This document shows positions 34,046 to 45,546 of a stretch of 64,000 bases of DNA, piece after piece. The stretch covers positions 19,301,001 to 19,365,000 of the forward strand of contig OY727099.1 of NCBI GenBank assembly GCA_963402885.1. The letters run 5' to 3'. The DNA comes from Antedon bifida (taxonomy: Eukaryota; Echinodermata; Crinoidea; Comatulida; Antedonidae). Position 1 is the first letter of the stretch, and every line of letters starts with the position of its first letter. A program made the position numbers and the translations under genes. Below the pieces are notes generated by a model that worked only from the letters and a program-made list of their open reading frames with translations, was not told the origin of the DNA and did no database searches.

Positions 34046-35786
34046 TACGCGAAGCAATGGTAACGAATTGTGTCAATATAGTGAATTTTATAACGTGTTG
34101 TATCACCTCTTATATGTAATATGATGTTATTATTATCACAATAAATAAATAGTGTACCGGTACTGAAAACTTCGTTGATTTATTTCAAGTAATGTTTCTA
34201 AAATTCAAAAGTGTACATTTTTATCTCCGGGGAAAATGATTTTGTGGAATGCCGTCATTTTAATCATTATGACCTGGAAATACGCAATACACACTGTCTT
34301 GTATTACTATACTTGAAATTGTATATAAAATGTGATTTACAATGTATAGGACACCAACGTATTAAAACTAATCCGTGCTTAGATTATTATACAATCTCAA
34401 CAGTGAATCGGTTATTATATTGAGATGGCATAGTTTTAAAAACAACCTTACTATCGCGCATCAGTTAAATCACTGTAAACTGAAAATAACCGTTCAGAAA
34501 TTGAGATTCATTATGGCATCATTTGTTAAAGCCGATGCATCCAAAAGATGTAATCACTTCTGGGCGCCGTATTCTTCGTGTACATTAGGCCAATCACAAT
34601 CGGAATAACTTGAACCCATTGATTTAAGAGGCTATCCACGTTAGATCGGACAAGAATCGAATACAGTGAAATAAAGTACCGCGCCTGAAGAATGTAAATT
34701 CTACCGTAAGACATATTCTTAAAAAGGTACATTGTTTGCTACATTACAGTAAATGACCGAATAAACGTCGCAGATAAAATAAAGAGTACAATATAGATTG
34801 TCCTCTAATACGTTACGACATTGCTGGGCCTCCAGGAGGAACGCATTATCCTGACGAGGATGTAGATTATTCCTCGTACAAAAACGCAATTTATCAAATC
34901 TATTCTAAAAAATCTCGTACTTGCGCACCATTTTAACCAAATGTGGATGCTTGAATCTACTCCATTAGGCGATACTAGGAGTACAAAGGCTCACGAAAAC
35001 AAATCACATGCGCTTACGAGAATCTATACTGGAATAAATATACTGTACGCATTGCTATTTCTAGAGTGAATCAATTTGTTTGAAGGTATGCATTTTCGAC
35101 GACCATTGCTCGCATTATGGCTATTGATGGGACGTGTTACATTACGTTATACATTGTCTGTTGATATTAACCTTATGACAGAGATATCGTGTTTTAAAAG
35201 CACTCCATACAGCCAAACTCTTTTCTAGACAACTTGCAATAGTCTGTTAGACTCTATCTAGTGACAGCTGCGGGTGCGTTTCCGCGCTCGATTCATCGAC
35301 ACAAATCTGCGGGTTATAGGTTCAGGCAACAACATCCAACTAAACAAACACACAAAAGCTAAAGGGCTCTCGTAGGCGAATGAACAACGCAATGTCAGGC
35401 TTGGGGAAGTTTATTCGACGAATTGTACGATTATTTAAAAAAAATCTGAATTACACTACTTGAACGGATAATATCACTGTCCACTGTGTATTGTTACACT
35501 TCAAGGCTCAGGCCAACGATTCACCGTTTCAACTAAGATTCCCAGGAGATTACACGAGTGGGCACGCGTCTCAATTAAATCGGCGACAAAACTACAATAT
35601 TCCATTATTAATGAGATACTTTGTCGTTTATGTACGGTAGCTATTAAAAACCAAACACAAGTCTATATTTCATATCACGTCTTATTTTAATTAAGCCAAA
35701 ACTTACAGTATGGGTATGGATATGGCACACTTACAGATACTGTAATTAGCCATAACCTAAAACGAATTTAGCATACGTAATCATCT
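34046..35786. other. Gene-free stretch
   Basis: No gene is supported. An open frame ending near 34936 (GPPGGTHYPDEDVDYSSYKN in its middle) has balanced composition but no start, splice sites or family. Otherwise AT-rich sequence. Confidence 0.4.
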
Positions 35787-35787
35787 A

Positions 35788-36099
35788 GGCTTAGTTATTT
35801 ACCCGGGTAAATAACGGGCCTATTTACACGCGTCGATTGGTTTCATGGGTCAATTATCGCTAACTTTGGTAGGTAAGTCACTAACTTACTCGGGTAAATA
35901 ACGGGCTCTTAGTTATATACTCGGGTCAGTTGGTTACGTGGTAACAGCTAGCTATTGCTAACTTTGGTGGACTGTCACTAACTTACCCGGGTAAATAGCG
36001 CGCCTTAACGGGTAAGTTGGATTCGTGGGAACCTATTTTATCGCTAACTTTGGTTGGTTGGTATAATGAACCAACTTACACGGGTAAATAACTAAGTCT
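35788..36099. mobile_element. MITE-like element with internal tandem units and ACCCGGGT palindromes
   Basis: Ends of type CTTAGTTATTTACCCG face each other at 35790 and 36096. Inside, CGCTAACTTTGGT begins three diverged units of 85-100 bp (35857, 35955, 36041), each with CTAACTTAC(C/T)CGGGTAAATA. The left end holds a perfect 22-bp palindrome centred on CCCGGG (35794-35815). Confidence 0.65.
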
Positions 36100-36323
36100 G
36101 AACGGTACCCATTAATATAAACGCAAGATAAATGTCTTATGTAATATGCAATAGATAAACACGTATGGAAATGTTTCTTTAACCTGGATTTATACGTGTA
36201 GACCTTACGCTGTAATAATGAATACTAAAATGGTAAAAAGGTATAACCTAAAAGGGCAAACTTGCTATTCATGTCGCGTCGTTCTCCTTGAGCATTCATC
36301 GTCCTGTTCAGATATATTATAAT

Positions 36324-36454
36324 CAGTGGCGTAACACAAAGGCCTGAGGCCCCTGGTTAGCCTTTTTGGCATATTTTATACTCTGGACACTGCCCATGGC
36401 CCCCATAAAGCTCCAGTGCTTAGTCAGTGAGTGCTCATAGCCATTACGCCACTG
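36324..36454 (+). mobile_element. hAT-type MITE, copy 2
   Basis: The 131-bp element has CAGTGGCGTAAC and ATTACGCCACTG ends and perfect 8-bp target duplications ATTATAAT (36316-36323 and 36455-36462). It shares GCCTGAGGCCCCTGG-, GGACACTGCCCATGG- and CTCCAG-type interior blocks with 8754-8945, in inverse orientation. Confidence 0.92.
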
Positions 36455-36462
36455 ATTATAAT

Positions 36463-37338
36463 ATTTCTAGATTAGTATTTTATTTAAGCAAACAGAGTGA
36501 TCAGCTACTATAGTGTATTATTACAGATTTCTTCATTGTATGTTGAATAATAAAATCAAAACTATAAATGCTTGGAAATGGAAATAGTATGGTCTTTGGT
36601 GGGAAGTTAGCATTGGTGTGATGATCATTTTCCTAGAGTTAGGCCTATGTCTGTTTAGGCTTAATTTTACTTTCAGAATTAGGTCGTTGGAATCATCTCG
36701 ATTTGTACATACGCCACAGGGTAACATACAATCATAAATACATTTTAAACTTAAAAATAAGAATAATGATTCAGTTAATAGACGAAATGAATCGATCAAA
36801 CAAATGAGTTGTTAACCACTACGCACCCTAGGGCCTATACAAAATCTGGTACATTAATTTATTGATCGTAGGTTGATAATTTGTCGGTCGTAATTTCGTA
36901 TATGCGTCATTTATTATATGTATACTTGGTTTAAACGAATGATGCTCGAATCAATAATAGAGATGGAAACATTGATTCATTAATACTGTAGTGATTTTGA
37001 CAATTTTATAACGCGTTTGTCTAATGGTTTCGTGCGCCAAACGCAATATTCCATTCCGCTGGGTATTACTATTATATTACAACAGCTTTAGTTCAGACAG
37101 ATGTTTCCCCCGGGATCAGCAGAAAACTAATTATTATTTTGTATCCATTAATTATAAATTCATTGTATAAAATATAGTCAATATAAAATCAGTGTTACTG
37201 ATCTCTCACGCGTTGAAAAGACACTATACTGCGCACGTATAAATGCGCATTATTGTCGCGGCGCATCAATATTTTGTTAAATTGTGACATTTCACTAGCC
37301 CACGGCGAACATTATAGCGTAACCTAACGTTTGTTCTT
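36463..37338. other. Gene-free stretch
   Basis: AT-rich. An 88-codon minus frame (36533-36799) has no support. Nothing else recognised. Confidence 0.4.
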
Positions 37339-37340
37339 TT

Positions 37341-37500
37341 AAATATTTGATTTGATTTGAATTTATTTGGAAAATCATCATAAAAAATACATACAAAGTG
37401 ATAACATAAATTACGGACATTACAAATAATACATTTATAAAAGATTTTCCAGGATAGCCCAAAAAGCGTTTCAGCTTATTTCCATTGGGATCCTTTACAA
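37341..37500 (-). mobile_element. Retroposon 3' end (LINE-type tail)
   Basis: Read on the minus strand: CCCAATGGAAATAAGCTGAA, GGGCTATCCTGG, TGTATTTTTTATGATG, then AAATAAATTCAAATC repeating. This is the layout of a LINE 3' untranslated end with a TCAAA-type tail. No ORF2 sequence is left. Confidence 0.55.
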
Positions 37501-38116
37501 TCTAAAATAAAAAAATATAAACATTACAAAGTATAGCATTAAACACGTAAATATAACGATAATATAAAAAACAAGTTAAATTAAGGACTATGATTGACTT
37601 ATATAGTTACTCGCCAATGATCGACCAATGACGTCTTGCCTATACAGATAGCTTTTGATGGAAAGCTGTATATTCAACCATATACGCTTAACTGTCAAAT
37701 TATTACGGATTGAAAATCCTTTTACATTTCAGTGTAAGCCGCATTTAACATCCCGCCTACACCGACCCCATTTCTTTATTAATACCGTAATTTATATTAA
37801 CAGATCGCTGTTATTACGCTGAGCGTAGTTTGGATAATATATATTAGAAATTACATACTACTCCTAGCAAGTAACACTTTTTCATTAATCAGAAAATTAT
37901 TCAGAGGATAAAAATGGGTAAAAAATCAAACTCCGTTACTGAAATATATCCAATAAAATCTGACGCATTTGAACAACAATTTTAATGTTAAAATCTGCAG
38001 TTAGAATCAAGTAAAACATTCTTAAATAACTTGCAATATTAAATAGGCCTAATCGTAGTTAAGTGGATTTTTATAATATATAGTTATCATTGTGATCGAC
38101 GATAACTGAAATTGTA

Positions 38117-38615
38117 CACTTTAAAAATAGTGTTTATTTTGTACCCACTTTTTCCACACATTTAGCCTTAAACATGTTTAGATATAAAACATGTTTAGGT
38201 TCTAAACACATTCTAAACATGTAGCCTGTATCCAACTCAACACATCATTGACGTGTTGATTGTTAAACATGTGGAGCGATATAAAGACACGTTTAGGTAT
38301 TTAATTATATATATATATATTATATATTATTTATTATATATAGTATAAATAATTTAATGCCATGTGTTGAGATCATGTGTGAAACTTTTGCCACAGTAAA
38401 ACCGATGCACGCAACGCTAAACACGTACCTAAACATATTGACTGCTAAACATGTGGAGATATTATACATAATAGTGAATTGTTGACTGCTAAACTATTGG
38501 AGAAAACAACACGTAGCTATAAACACGTTTAGGTTTTAAACACGCTAAACATGTAACTACGTGTTTAAAAGCTAAATGTGTGGGAAAAAGTGGGTACAAA
38601 ATACACGTTTAGGAT
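38117..38615. mobile_element. MITE with CACTGTAAAAATAGTG ends, copy 2 (eroded)
   Basis: The element starts CACTTTAAAAATAGTG and shares TTTTGTACCCACTTTTTCCA and the facing AAACATGTTTAG/AAACACG motifs with 22790-23261. The right terminal repeat is lost after ACGTTTAGGATTG. A TA-rich microsatellite (38306-38345) sits inside. Confidence 0.7.
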
Positions 38616-38619
38616 TGTT

Positions 38620-40495
38620 CCAGCAACATATTGAAATTTGGGAGAAAATCGATTTTAAAATCAAAACCTCGAAAAAAGTTTCGTTATGGTTTATCATCGA
38701 AAACTTATATCATACTTTATTATAGAAATTCAAATAGGCCTATTTCGAGTTCTTTTTTCGAGTTAAGCTACGTCACCATTATCATTAAAATTCCGGAATA
38801 CGTTCCGTTTTTCGAACACACGTAGGCCTACGGAATCTGGGATGAGTTAGTGTGAACGGGTGTTATTAAACACTTAACACGAATCCCGGGCCTCTGTGTG
38901 AACATAGCTTTAAGCTACCGAGAATTCTTCGATATTTATATAGTCAAACATATAGGCCTACGCAGTCATCCGAAAAGACACTAATCAATCGTATGTTTAT
39001 TGGAAGTAAAAGCACAAGTTATGGGTGTTGTTTGATTGATAATTAATACTAAATGGGAAAGGTGATTATTAACACATTGGATCGCATCATCGAAGTTAAT
39101 TTATAATATGTCACATGAGTGGCAGTCTTGATCGAGTTAAAAATAATCTAAGGGATACAGTTCATGTTATATATTCCAAAAACTATTTGAGATAATAATT
39201 AGCACGGGAAATTGCTTTGCTATATAAATCATAGATGCCCTACTTTTTAATACATTTTACTACCATCTTTTTTTACAATTACTTTAATAACGTACGTATA
39301 CGTTCAGTAGATGTAGGCTATCGTTTGAAAGCAACATAAAGTAACCAACCAACCATAAGATCCAATAACCGATTGATAAAGCATGGCATGAAATAGTTTT
39401 GAGTTGAATGGAGAGACTATTTCATGAGGAGCAGACCCGCTCGTGGTTTCAACAAATGGAAATATTCGTCCCATTCAACGAACACATATAATACATTTTT
39501 ATAATCCAAATTTACTGGTGTTTTTTTTTATAATTAAACGTTTTTCCAACTGTTTCCTATCTTTAATCAAGTCCGAAGACTAGGCCATTCAAAGGGCAGC
39601 TCTCCGATTTTTGACACGGGGTACAATTTACAGTCATAAACGGAGCGCACTTACAGGTTGAATTTGAACGGACAAGTCACCAGACTCGCGTGTCAAATTT
39701 AAAACAAAAAGTTGCAGTGTAGCCTAATAGAACCATTAAATAGAACGTTTTTCCATGTAATAGAATTACCACCGAACGGCAGGTGTGTTATAATAGCGGA
39801 TATTTTACAGACTTCATTACATTTTACTCCCGAAAGTAACCTTGTTTTAAATATATAAAAACTATAACTCTAGATTCTCTCCCTCATTTAGTTCCATTAC
39901 AAGTAATCCCAACCAGCCTAATCAGGATACAACTTAAAGTATAACGTTATAACGGAAACGAAATAAAATATAAAATATGAAACATATCAAAACTGAAATT
40001 GGGTATGTCTTTGAGCAAAGCCTTGTATGAAATTATATAAAACAAATTATACTAAACGACTTGAAAGAAAGATTTGAATCCATAATCATGGGATTGTAAC
40101 ATAAGCAATCATGTTATATCAATAATCTGTGCGCTCTTATTGAGTAAATAACGAGATGGGTATAGATAAAACATGTTGGCATAGAGTACGTCAATGCACA
40201 CTTTGGGGACGGGTACTAAAGGCTAGATTTAGCAAAGGTTACTAATTGAGAAAGACATGCTACTTTGAAGAGTGTGTTTGCAAGTGAATTTATTGTCATG
40301 TTCAATTAGTAAACATTGTATAGTTCATGTGATGAAATAGGTCAATACAAAAGATACATTTGTAAACTAAGAAGAATCACGTTCCAATAGCGAAGTTTAC
40401 ATTAGTACTTATTATATTGCTGTAATTCTATATAAAGTTTGGTTACCACAGTTTGGTTAAATTACCTGTGATGCGCTTATGTCCTTGCTTTGCGT
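38620..40495. other. Gene-free stretch
   Basis: AT-rich with several TAGGCCTA octamers. No gene recognised. Confidence 0.4.
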
Positions 40496-40499
40496 CTAT

Positions 40500-40652
40500 A
40501 GCTTGGTTTTCACTAGAGACGCAACACAAGGACGTAACGTAAGAGATTTGACCAATCACAGACGATGGATTATTCGAACTGTCGCTTGTGATTGGTCAAC
40601 ACGCTTACGTTGCGTTAACGTCCTTGCATTGCGTCCCAGTGTGAAACAAGCA
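40500..40652. mobile_element. GGTTCCCACTAG-family MITE, diverged copy
   Basis: AGCTTGGTTTTCACTAGAGA on the left faces CCAGTGTGAAACAAGCA on the right. The interior has GGACGTAACGTAAG and a CCAATCACA/TGTGATTGG dyad of the 178-bp subtype. A further short fragment of the family follows to about 40735. Confidence 0.75.
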
Positions 40653-40750
40653 TTAGTGGGAGCAAGGCTTACAGTTGTTGACACAACGCAAGTGAGTTGA
40701 CCAATCACAACTCAGATGATTCACGCTTACGTCCCCGTGTTTCGACTAAA

Positions 40751-40871
40751 GCAACATTCACACTTGTTCCGTTTCACGGAGCGGAAGACGGTGCAGTTCA
40801 ATTATTATTATATGATTTTACATTATTTAACAAACGACGCCATCTTTCGTTCCGTGAAATGTGAATGTAGC
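40751..40871. mobile_element. Small MITE with AAGC(A/T)ACATTCACA ends
   Basis: AAGCAACATTCACACTTGTT faces TGTGAATGTAGCTT. Inside, CGGAAGACGGTG faces CGCCATCTTTCG. A related core (GGAAGACGGCG facing CGCCGTCTTCC) occurs at about 42830-42980. Confidence 0.65.
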
Positions 40872-40897
40872 TTAGGCCTACGTGGAACAAAGCTTAA

Positions 40898-41105
40898 GCA
40901 TGGTTTCCCACTAGAACGCATCGCAGCGATGTATTGACGCAAAGTGCTGTATTTCGTAAATCACAAGTGGGAACCGACGATGCAACAGTGCTGAAAACAT
41001 TGCAGGTTTGATTTCACGCAGGCGGGGGCAAACACAATTATTAGAAGGGCATTTTCTTATGTTGCGTAGGTTGTGCTACGTTGCGTCGCTAGTGGGAACC
41101 AAGCT
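40898..41105. mobile_element. GGTTCCCACTAG-family MITE, long subtype
   Basis: TTAA (40894-40897) is followed by GCATGGTTTCCCACTAGAAC; the right end is CGCTAGTGGGAACCAAGCT. The interior carries AAGTGCTGTATT, an extra internal AGTGGGAACC and GGGCAAACACAATTATTAG. Non-coding. Confidence 0.85.
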
Positions 41106-41192
41106 ATATAGGACGCAAACGACGTAGGCGCAACACAAGTGTGTTTTGACAGTGAGAGTGCGGATGATCCATCACGTCGTATCTTGCGTTAA

Positions 41193-41370
41193 GCTTGGTT
41201 CCCACTAGAACGTAACGCAAGGACGTAAACACAACGCAAGCGTTTTAACCAATGGCAAGCGAAGTTATAGACAGTTAGCAATCACAAGCGAATAAGCCAT
41301 CGCTTGTGATTGGTCAATTTACTTGCGTTGCGTTACGTCCTTGCGTTGCGTCGCTAGTGGGAACCACGCT
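41193..41370. mobile_element. GGTTCCCACTAG-family MITE, short subtype (178 bp)
   Basis: TTAA (41189-41192) is followed by GCTTGGTTCCCACTAGAACG; the right end is GCTAGTGGGAACCACGCT. The centre holds a 12-bp dyad, AATCACAAGCGA facing TCGCTTGTGATT. By eye it differs from 42240-42417 at about five positions. Confidence 0.88.
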
Positions 41371-41725
41371 TTACAGACGGATAACCATGGTGGTGTTACG
41401 TCTGACGTATCTATTTTATGCGTTAAAAAACAAAACAAAAATGTGTTTTGGTTTACAAAGCCAACTATATAGGCTATAATTAAATGTATAATTTTAAAAA
41501 CACGATCTTTAGAACAGTGTTTATGTCTACGGTATAAAATTACTAGCATGGACACAATAGTTTATTATTCATTCGTGCTTAAGCATATTCACAACAAAAC
41601 TGAGGACTGAAGTCGTTTGTTTTCCGAGAGCCTATAAATAAAGGGAAGAGAAAAAAAGGCATTGATGTTATTGAATACAAAATACAAGCGTGTTGTAAAT
41701 ATGAAGTATAGAGAATACCTATTAA

Positions 41726-41931
41726 AGCGTGGTTCCCACTAGAACGCAACGCAGCGACGTATCGACGCAAAGTGCTGTATTGCGTAATCACAAGTGGGAA
41801 CCGACGACGCAATAGTGCTGCAAACATCGCAGGTTTGATTTCACGCAGGCGGGGGAAAACACAATTATTAGAAAGGCATTTGCTTACGTTGCGTAGATTG
41901 CATTACGTTGCGTCGCTAGTGGGAACCAAGC
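41726..41931 (+). mobile_element. GGTTCCCACTAG-family MITE, long subtype, first of an abutting pair
   Basis: TTAA 41722-41725 is followed by AGCGTGGTTCCCACTAGAAC; the right end CTAGTGGGAACCAAGC meets TTAA 41932-41935, which is also the left flank of the next copy. The 124-codon open frame across both copies is a repeat shadow. Confidence 0.9.
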
Positions 41932-41935
41932 TTAA

Positions 41936-42142
41936 AGCGTGGTTCTCACTAGAACGCAACGCAGCGACGTATCGACGCAAAGTGCTGTATTGCGTAATCA
42001 CAAGTGGGAACCGACGACGCAGTAGTGCTCCAAACATCACAGGTTTGATTACACTCAGGCAGGGGCAAACACAATTATTAGAAGGGCATTTGCTTACGTT
42101 GCGTAGATTGCGTTACGTTGCGTCGCTAGTGGGAACCACGCT
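41936..42142 (+). mobile_element. GGTTCCCACTAG-family MITE, long subtype, second of an abutting pair
   Basis: It begins AGCGTGGTTCTCACTAGAAC directly after the shared TTAA and ends GCTAGTGGGAACCACGCT. It has the same orientation as, and is closely similar to, 41726-41931. TTTA follows on the right instead of TTAA. Confidence 0.9.
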
Positions 42143-42239
42143 TTAGGGACACATTTAAGGCCAACAAATAAAGATGGGCCGTTATGTTAAAACATATATT
42201 TCACGATTAACTATCGCCTGAATATGCGTGTCCCCTTAA

Positions 42240-42417
42240 GCTTGGTTCCCACTAGAACGTAACGCAAGGACGTAAACGCAACGCAAGCGTTTTAACCAAT
42301 GACAAGCGAAGTTATAGACAGTTAGCAATCACAAGCGAATAAGCCATCGCTTGTGATTGGTCAATTCACTTACGTTGCGTTACGTCCTTGCGTTGCGTCG
42401 CTAGTGGGAACCACGAT
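42240..42417. mobile_element. GGTTCCCACTAG-family MITE, short subtype, abutting the next copy
   Basis: TTAA 42236-42239 is followed by GCTTGGTTCCCACTAGAACG; the right end is GGGAACCACGAT. TTAA 42418-42421 is shared with the next copy. The interior dyad is the same as in 41193-41370. Confidence 0.9.
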
Positions 42418-42421
42418 TTAA

Positions 42422-42583
42422 AGCTTGGTTCTCACTAGCGACGCAACGTAACGTAATCTACGCAACGTAAGAAAATGCCCTTCTAGTCATTGTGTTTGCC
42501 CCCGCCTGCGTGAAATCAAACCTACGATGTTTACAGCACTTTGCGTCGATACGTCGTTGCGTGCGTTCTATTGGGAACCACGC
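42422..42583 (-). mobile_element. GGTTCCCACTAG-family MITE, long subtype with internal deletion
   Basis: This copy has opposite orientation to 41726-42142. It lies between TTAA 42418-42421 and TTAA 42584-42587. It keeps GAAAATGCCCTTCTAG and CCCCGCCTGCGTGAAATC but lacks about 45 bp of the interior seen in other long copies. Confidence 0.88.
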
Positions 42584-43018
42584 TTAATAAGGGTGTCTCA
42601 AAGGAGGGTTTTCAATGCATCACAAAACAATGTAACAGCATTAATAAAACGTGTGGATATTTTTTTATTAAATAAACCATTACATTTGACATTTTAAAAC
42701 ATGGGGGCGAGACAGTGTCAATAAAAGTTATTACATTTAAGCCGTCAGGTCATCAACACTACTGAAATAAAAGTCCTACTGCGCTAACCCACCAAACACT
42801 GTATGCGTTCCTGTTATACGGGACGGAGGACGGAAGACGGCGAGGTTAAATTGTTTCTTTGTGCGTTTTCAATAGGCAGTTTGGGCAACCTCTATATCCG
42901 TATTATGACAAGGATACGTATGCGTATACGCGAGTTTGCCCGAACGCTATTTATTTAATCAAACGGCGCCGTCTTCCATTCCGTTAAACAGAGCAGGTAT
43001 GAATAAATGTACGCTTAA

Positions 43019-43219
43019 AGCGTGGTTCCCACTAGCGACGCAACCTACGCAACGTAAGAAAATGCCCTTCCGATAATTGTGTTTGCCCCCGACTGCGTGA
43101 AATCAAACCTGCAACTTTGCAGCAATGTTGCGTCGTCGGTTCCCACTTGGGATTACGCAATACAGCACGTTGCGTCGATTCGTCGCTGCGTTACGTTGCG
43201 TTCTAGTGGGAACCACGCT
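43019..43219 (-). mobile_element. GGTTCCCACTAG-family MITE, long subtype with perfect TTAA duplication
   Basis: TTAA 43015-43018 is followed by AGCGTGGTTCCCACTAG; the right end CTAGTGGGAACCACGCT is followed by TTAA 43220-43223. At 201 bp it is the cleanest reference copy in the cluster. Confidence 0.92.
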
Positions 43220-43223
43220 TTAA

Positions 43224-45222
43224 ATACGAATCCACAACTACGAATGTCTGAACGGCCGTAGGGCCAATAACCTAAATATAATTTAGATAACAGCATGGAC
43301 GGTTAAAAAACGTAAATTAATGGCAACCAAACAAAAAGAGATCCCTGGATAAAAGCGAATATCTCTCTGACGTTTTGTTTGTGACAAATTAAAAGGTTAG
43401 AAAGTGTCATTAACGAAGGTAGAGCAATCATACTGTATTGGCATACCAATTCCGTCGTCACCATCTTCATAATTACAAATCGATTTGTGGAAAAAGGCAT
43501 GTTGTAATTAGTGTACATTTGTCCTTAACGTTGCACCACGCAATGTTGACTGTCGTCTGCTACAAACAGACGAAGTGTCGAATTACCATCAATTGATTTA
43601 TTTCCCGCCCATATTTGAAATTCAACGCGGCATTAACTATTTTGATTATTATTACATTAAGATCCTTTTAAATGATATCGTTGGTGTTAGAACGTGGTCC
43701 ATTACGCGTTAAATGAGGGAGCCAAACAAAACCATTTTGGATAGGCCTAAACATAAACATTCAATTTTCTGGCAAACTTGCTGTCCCGTTCAGGGGACAC
43801 TTTTCTGTGAAACGAACGAAGGGAAATAATTATGTTCCAACGCAGCTATACGGCCAACCCCTATATTCAGAGGAAAGCCCTAATTACGCAGTACGTATCA
43901 ATTAATACAGTTTTTAAAAGGTTTTCTTTGTTCAATACCGTATGACGATATGTTTTACAATATCCAATACAATGAACTTGTGTTTACAATTACAAATTAT
44001 GTATTATGATACAAATAATGAATGTTTATGAGGCGATGGTACAAATAACTAAGGTGAACCATGAAAGGTTATATTTTTAGGAGACGAAGCCGAAATATTA
44101 ACTTTCAGATTTATGTTAATGTTGTACTCCTTTGTATAGAGTATGGGTTTTACAATCCTCTGCTAACTTAAAAATAATTCTACGATAAACGAAATCGCCA
44201 GATTGGTGGTGTCACACACCAATCGAATTTTGCACGGCTGGCGTCTCACACACTTCACCCTTTTCTAACACATCGCCAGCCGCACAACGCACACTTGTGC
44301 TCAGGTTCCTAAAGTTATTTATCTACATTTCTCATCGCCATGCTCACGGAACTGTTATTGTCTCTATTTGTGTTTTGCTCTCTGTCTTACAAACACACAC
44401 ACAGAGCAAGCCTACTGTAAAATAAAGTATTAGTAACGACAGTGTGTCCTAGATACATGATCATATTCAATTCTAATAATATAATATTTAATTTCACAAC
44501 GCAACCTATTTTAAATCTGATGATTTTTTTCGCCCGCTATCATGAAGGAAATTCACACTCAATTTATATTAATCTGAGATACAATGTTAATTACGCGTTT
44601 TACGTGAGAAACCAGTAAAGATTTGTGAAATCCACTAGAAACTACACGATTATAGCTGAGCAAATAAAAAGCGCTGTATTGTCTAGGGTATACTTATCGT
44701 TAAGTCTTTAGTAATGAAGAAATTTTAACCGCGAACGAACAACGAGTTGAGGTTGTTAGCCGAATTGTGCCAACAAGTCGTTGGAAATGAATTGATATAT
44801 ATTTCTATGAAAAGAAAATTGGGTTATCATATTCAATTGTTCAAACACATTTGATTATTATATTTTTGTAATGTTCTCAATGTCAAAATGAAATTCTTTT
44901 TTACCTATATTTCAATTAATTATAGAAACAAGATACAGTATATCAGTATTTGAAGGTTTTGAAGTAAAACACGAAACGCTTACGGTTCTTCCTTTAATTA
45001 TAAGCATTGCTCTAACAAAAATTAGAACATTTTTTTAAAAATTATATGTCAAAAATATCAAATTTTTAAAAAATGAATTCTAGGGATGCCTGAAGAAAAT
45101 GAATTACAGAAATGTAATATTCGAGAGACTTGAATGACAAAAAAATGTTGAAATGACTAGTGGCGACCGAGTCTCTAGTCTAATTGGGTTTGGGCCAATT
45201 AGCTAAAAGGAAGTGGCCGGGT
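43224..45222. other. Gene-free stretch
   Basis: AT-rich. Two adjacent hairpins lie at about 44202-44285 (GATTGGTG facing CACCAATC; CGGCTGGCG facing CGCCAGCCG). A fragment of the ACGGCCAACCCCTAT repeat lies at 43790-43870. No gene recognised. Confidence 0.45.
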
Positions 45223-45223
45223 T

Positions 45224-45546
45224 GCGATATTTCTTTTCGTACATAAGTTAGGGACCCCTCATGAAACGTCACAAAATAAACATGAATATTCATTAGTCAT
45301 ATCCATAAGGTGTGACGTAAGAATTGAGTAACTACAAACGCTTTCTGTCCAGCCGTCTCTGTAGTCGCGTGGATTAGACTGAATTTACATGTCGATGTAT
45401 GGGGTTCGAATCCCATGAGCAACTTCTTTTTACTTTATAGTGTGTGAGAGAGATTATTTAGAGGGTTAGGTTTAGTTATATTAAATAAGTAGTTCGGCTA
45501 TCTTTCACATAAGGGGACCACAACTTATGTACGAAAAAAAAATCGC
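45224..45546 (+). mobile_element. MITE with TACATAAGTTGGGGACC ends carrying a tRNA-like segment
   Basis: GCGATATTTCTTTTCGTAC faces GTACGAAAAAAAAATCGC, continuing into CATAAGTT(A/G)GGGACC-type repeats. Inside, TAGTCGCGTGG (45362-45372) matches the RNA polymerase III A box and GGTTCGAATCC (45403-45413) the B box. They are about 31 bp apart, as in tRNAs, and a perfect TGGG/CCCA T-arm stem is present. No acceptor stem can be formed, so it is not a tRNA gene. Confidence 0.78.

Noticed and set aside
34820-34936. Open stretch with GPPGGTHYPDEDVDYSSYKN
   Set aside because: Protein-like composition but no start codon, convincing splice sites or recognised family.
41772-42146. 124-codon plus-strand open frame with an internal repeat
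   Set aside because: It spans two abutting MITE copies; the internal repeat is the transposon itself.
45350-45430. Intact tRNA gene
   Set aside because: A and B boxes and a T-arm are present, but the acceptor ends do not pair and no convincing anticodon arm is seen; it is a tRNA-like segment in a transposon.
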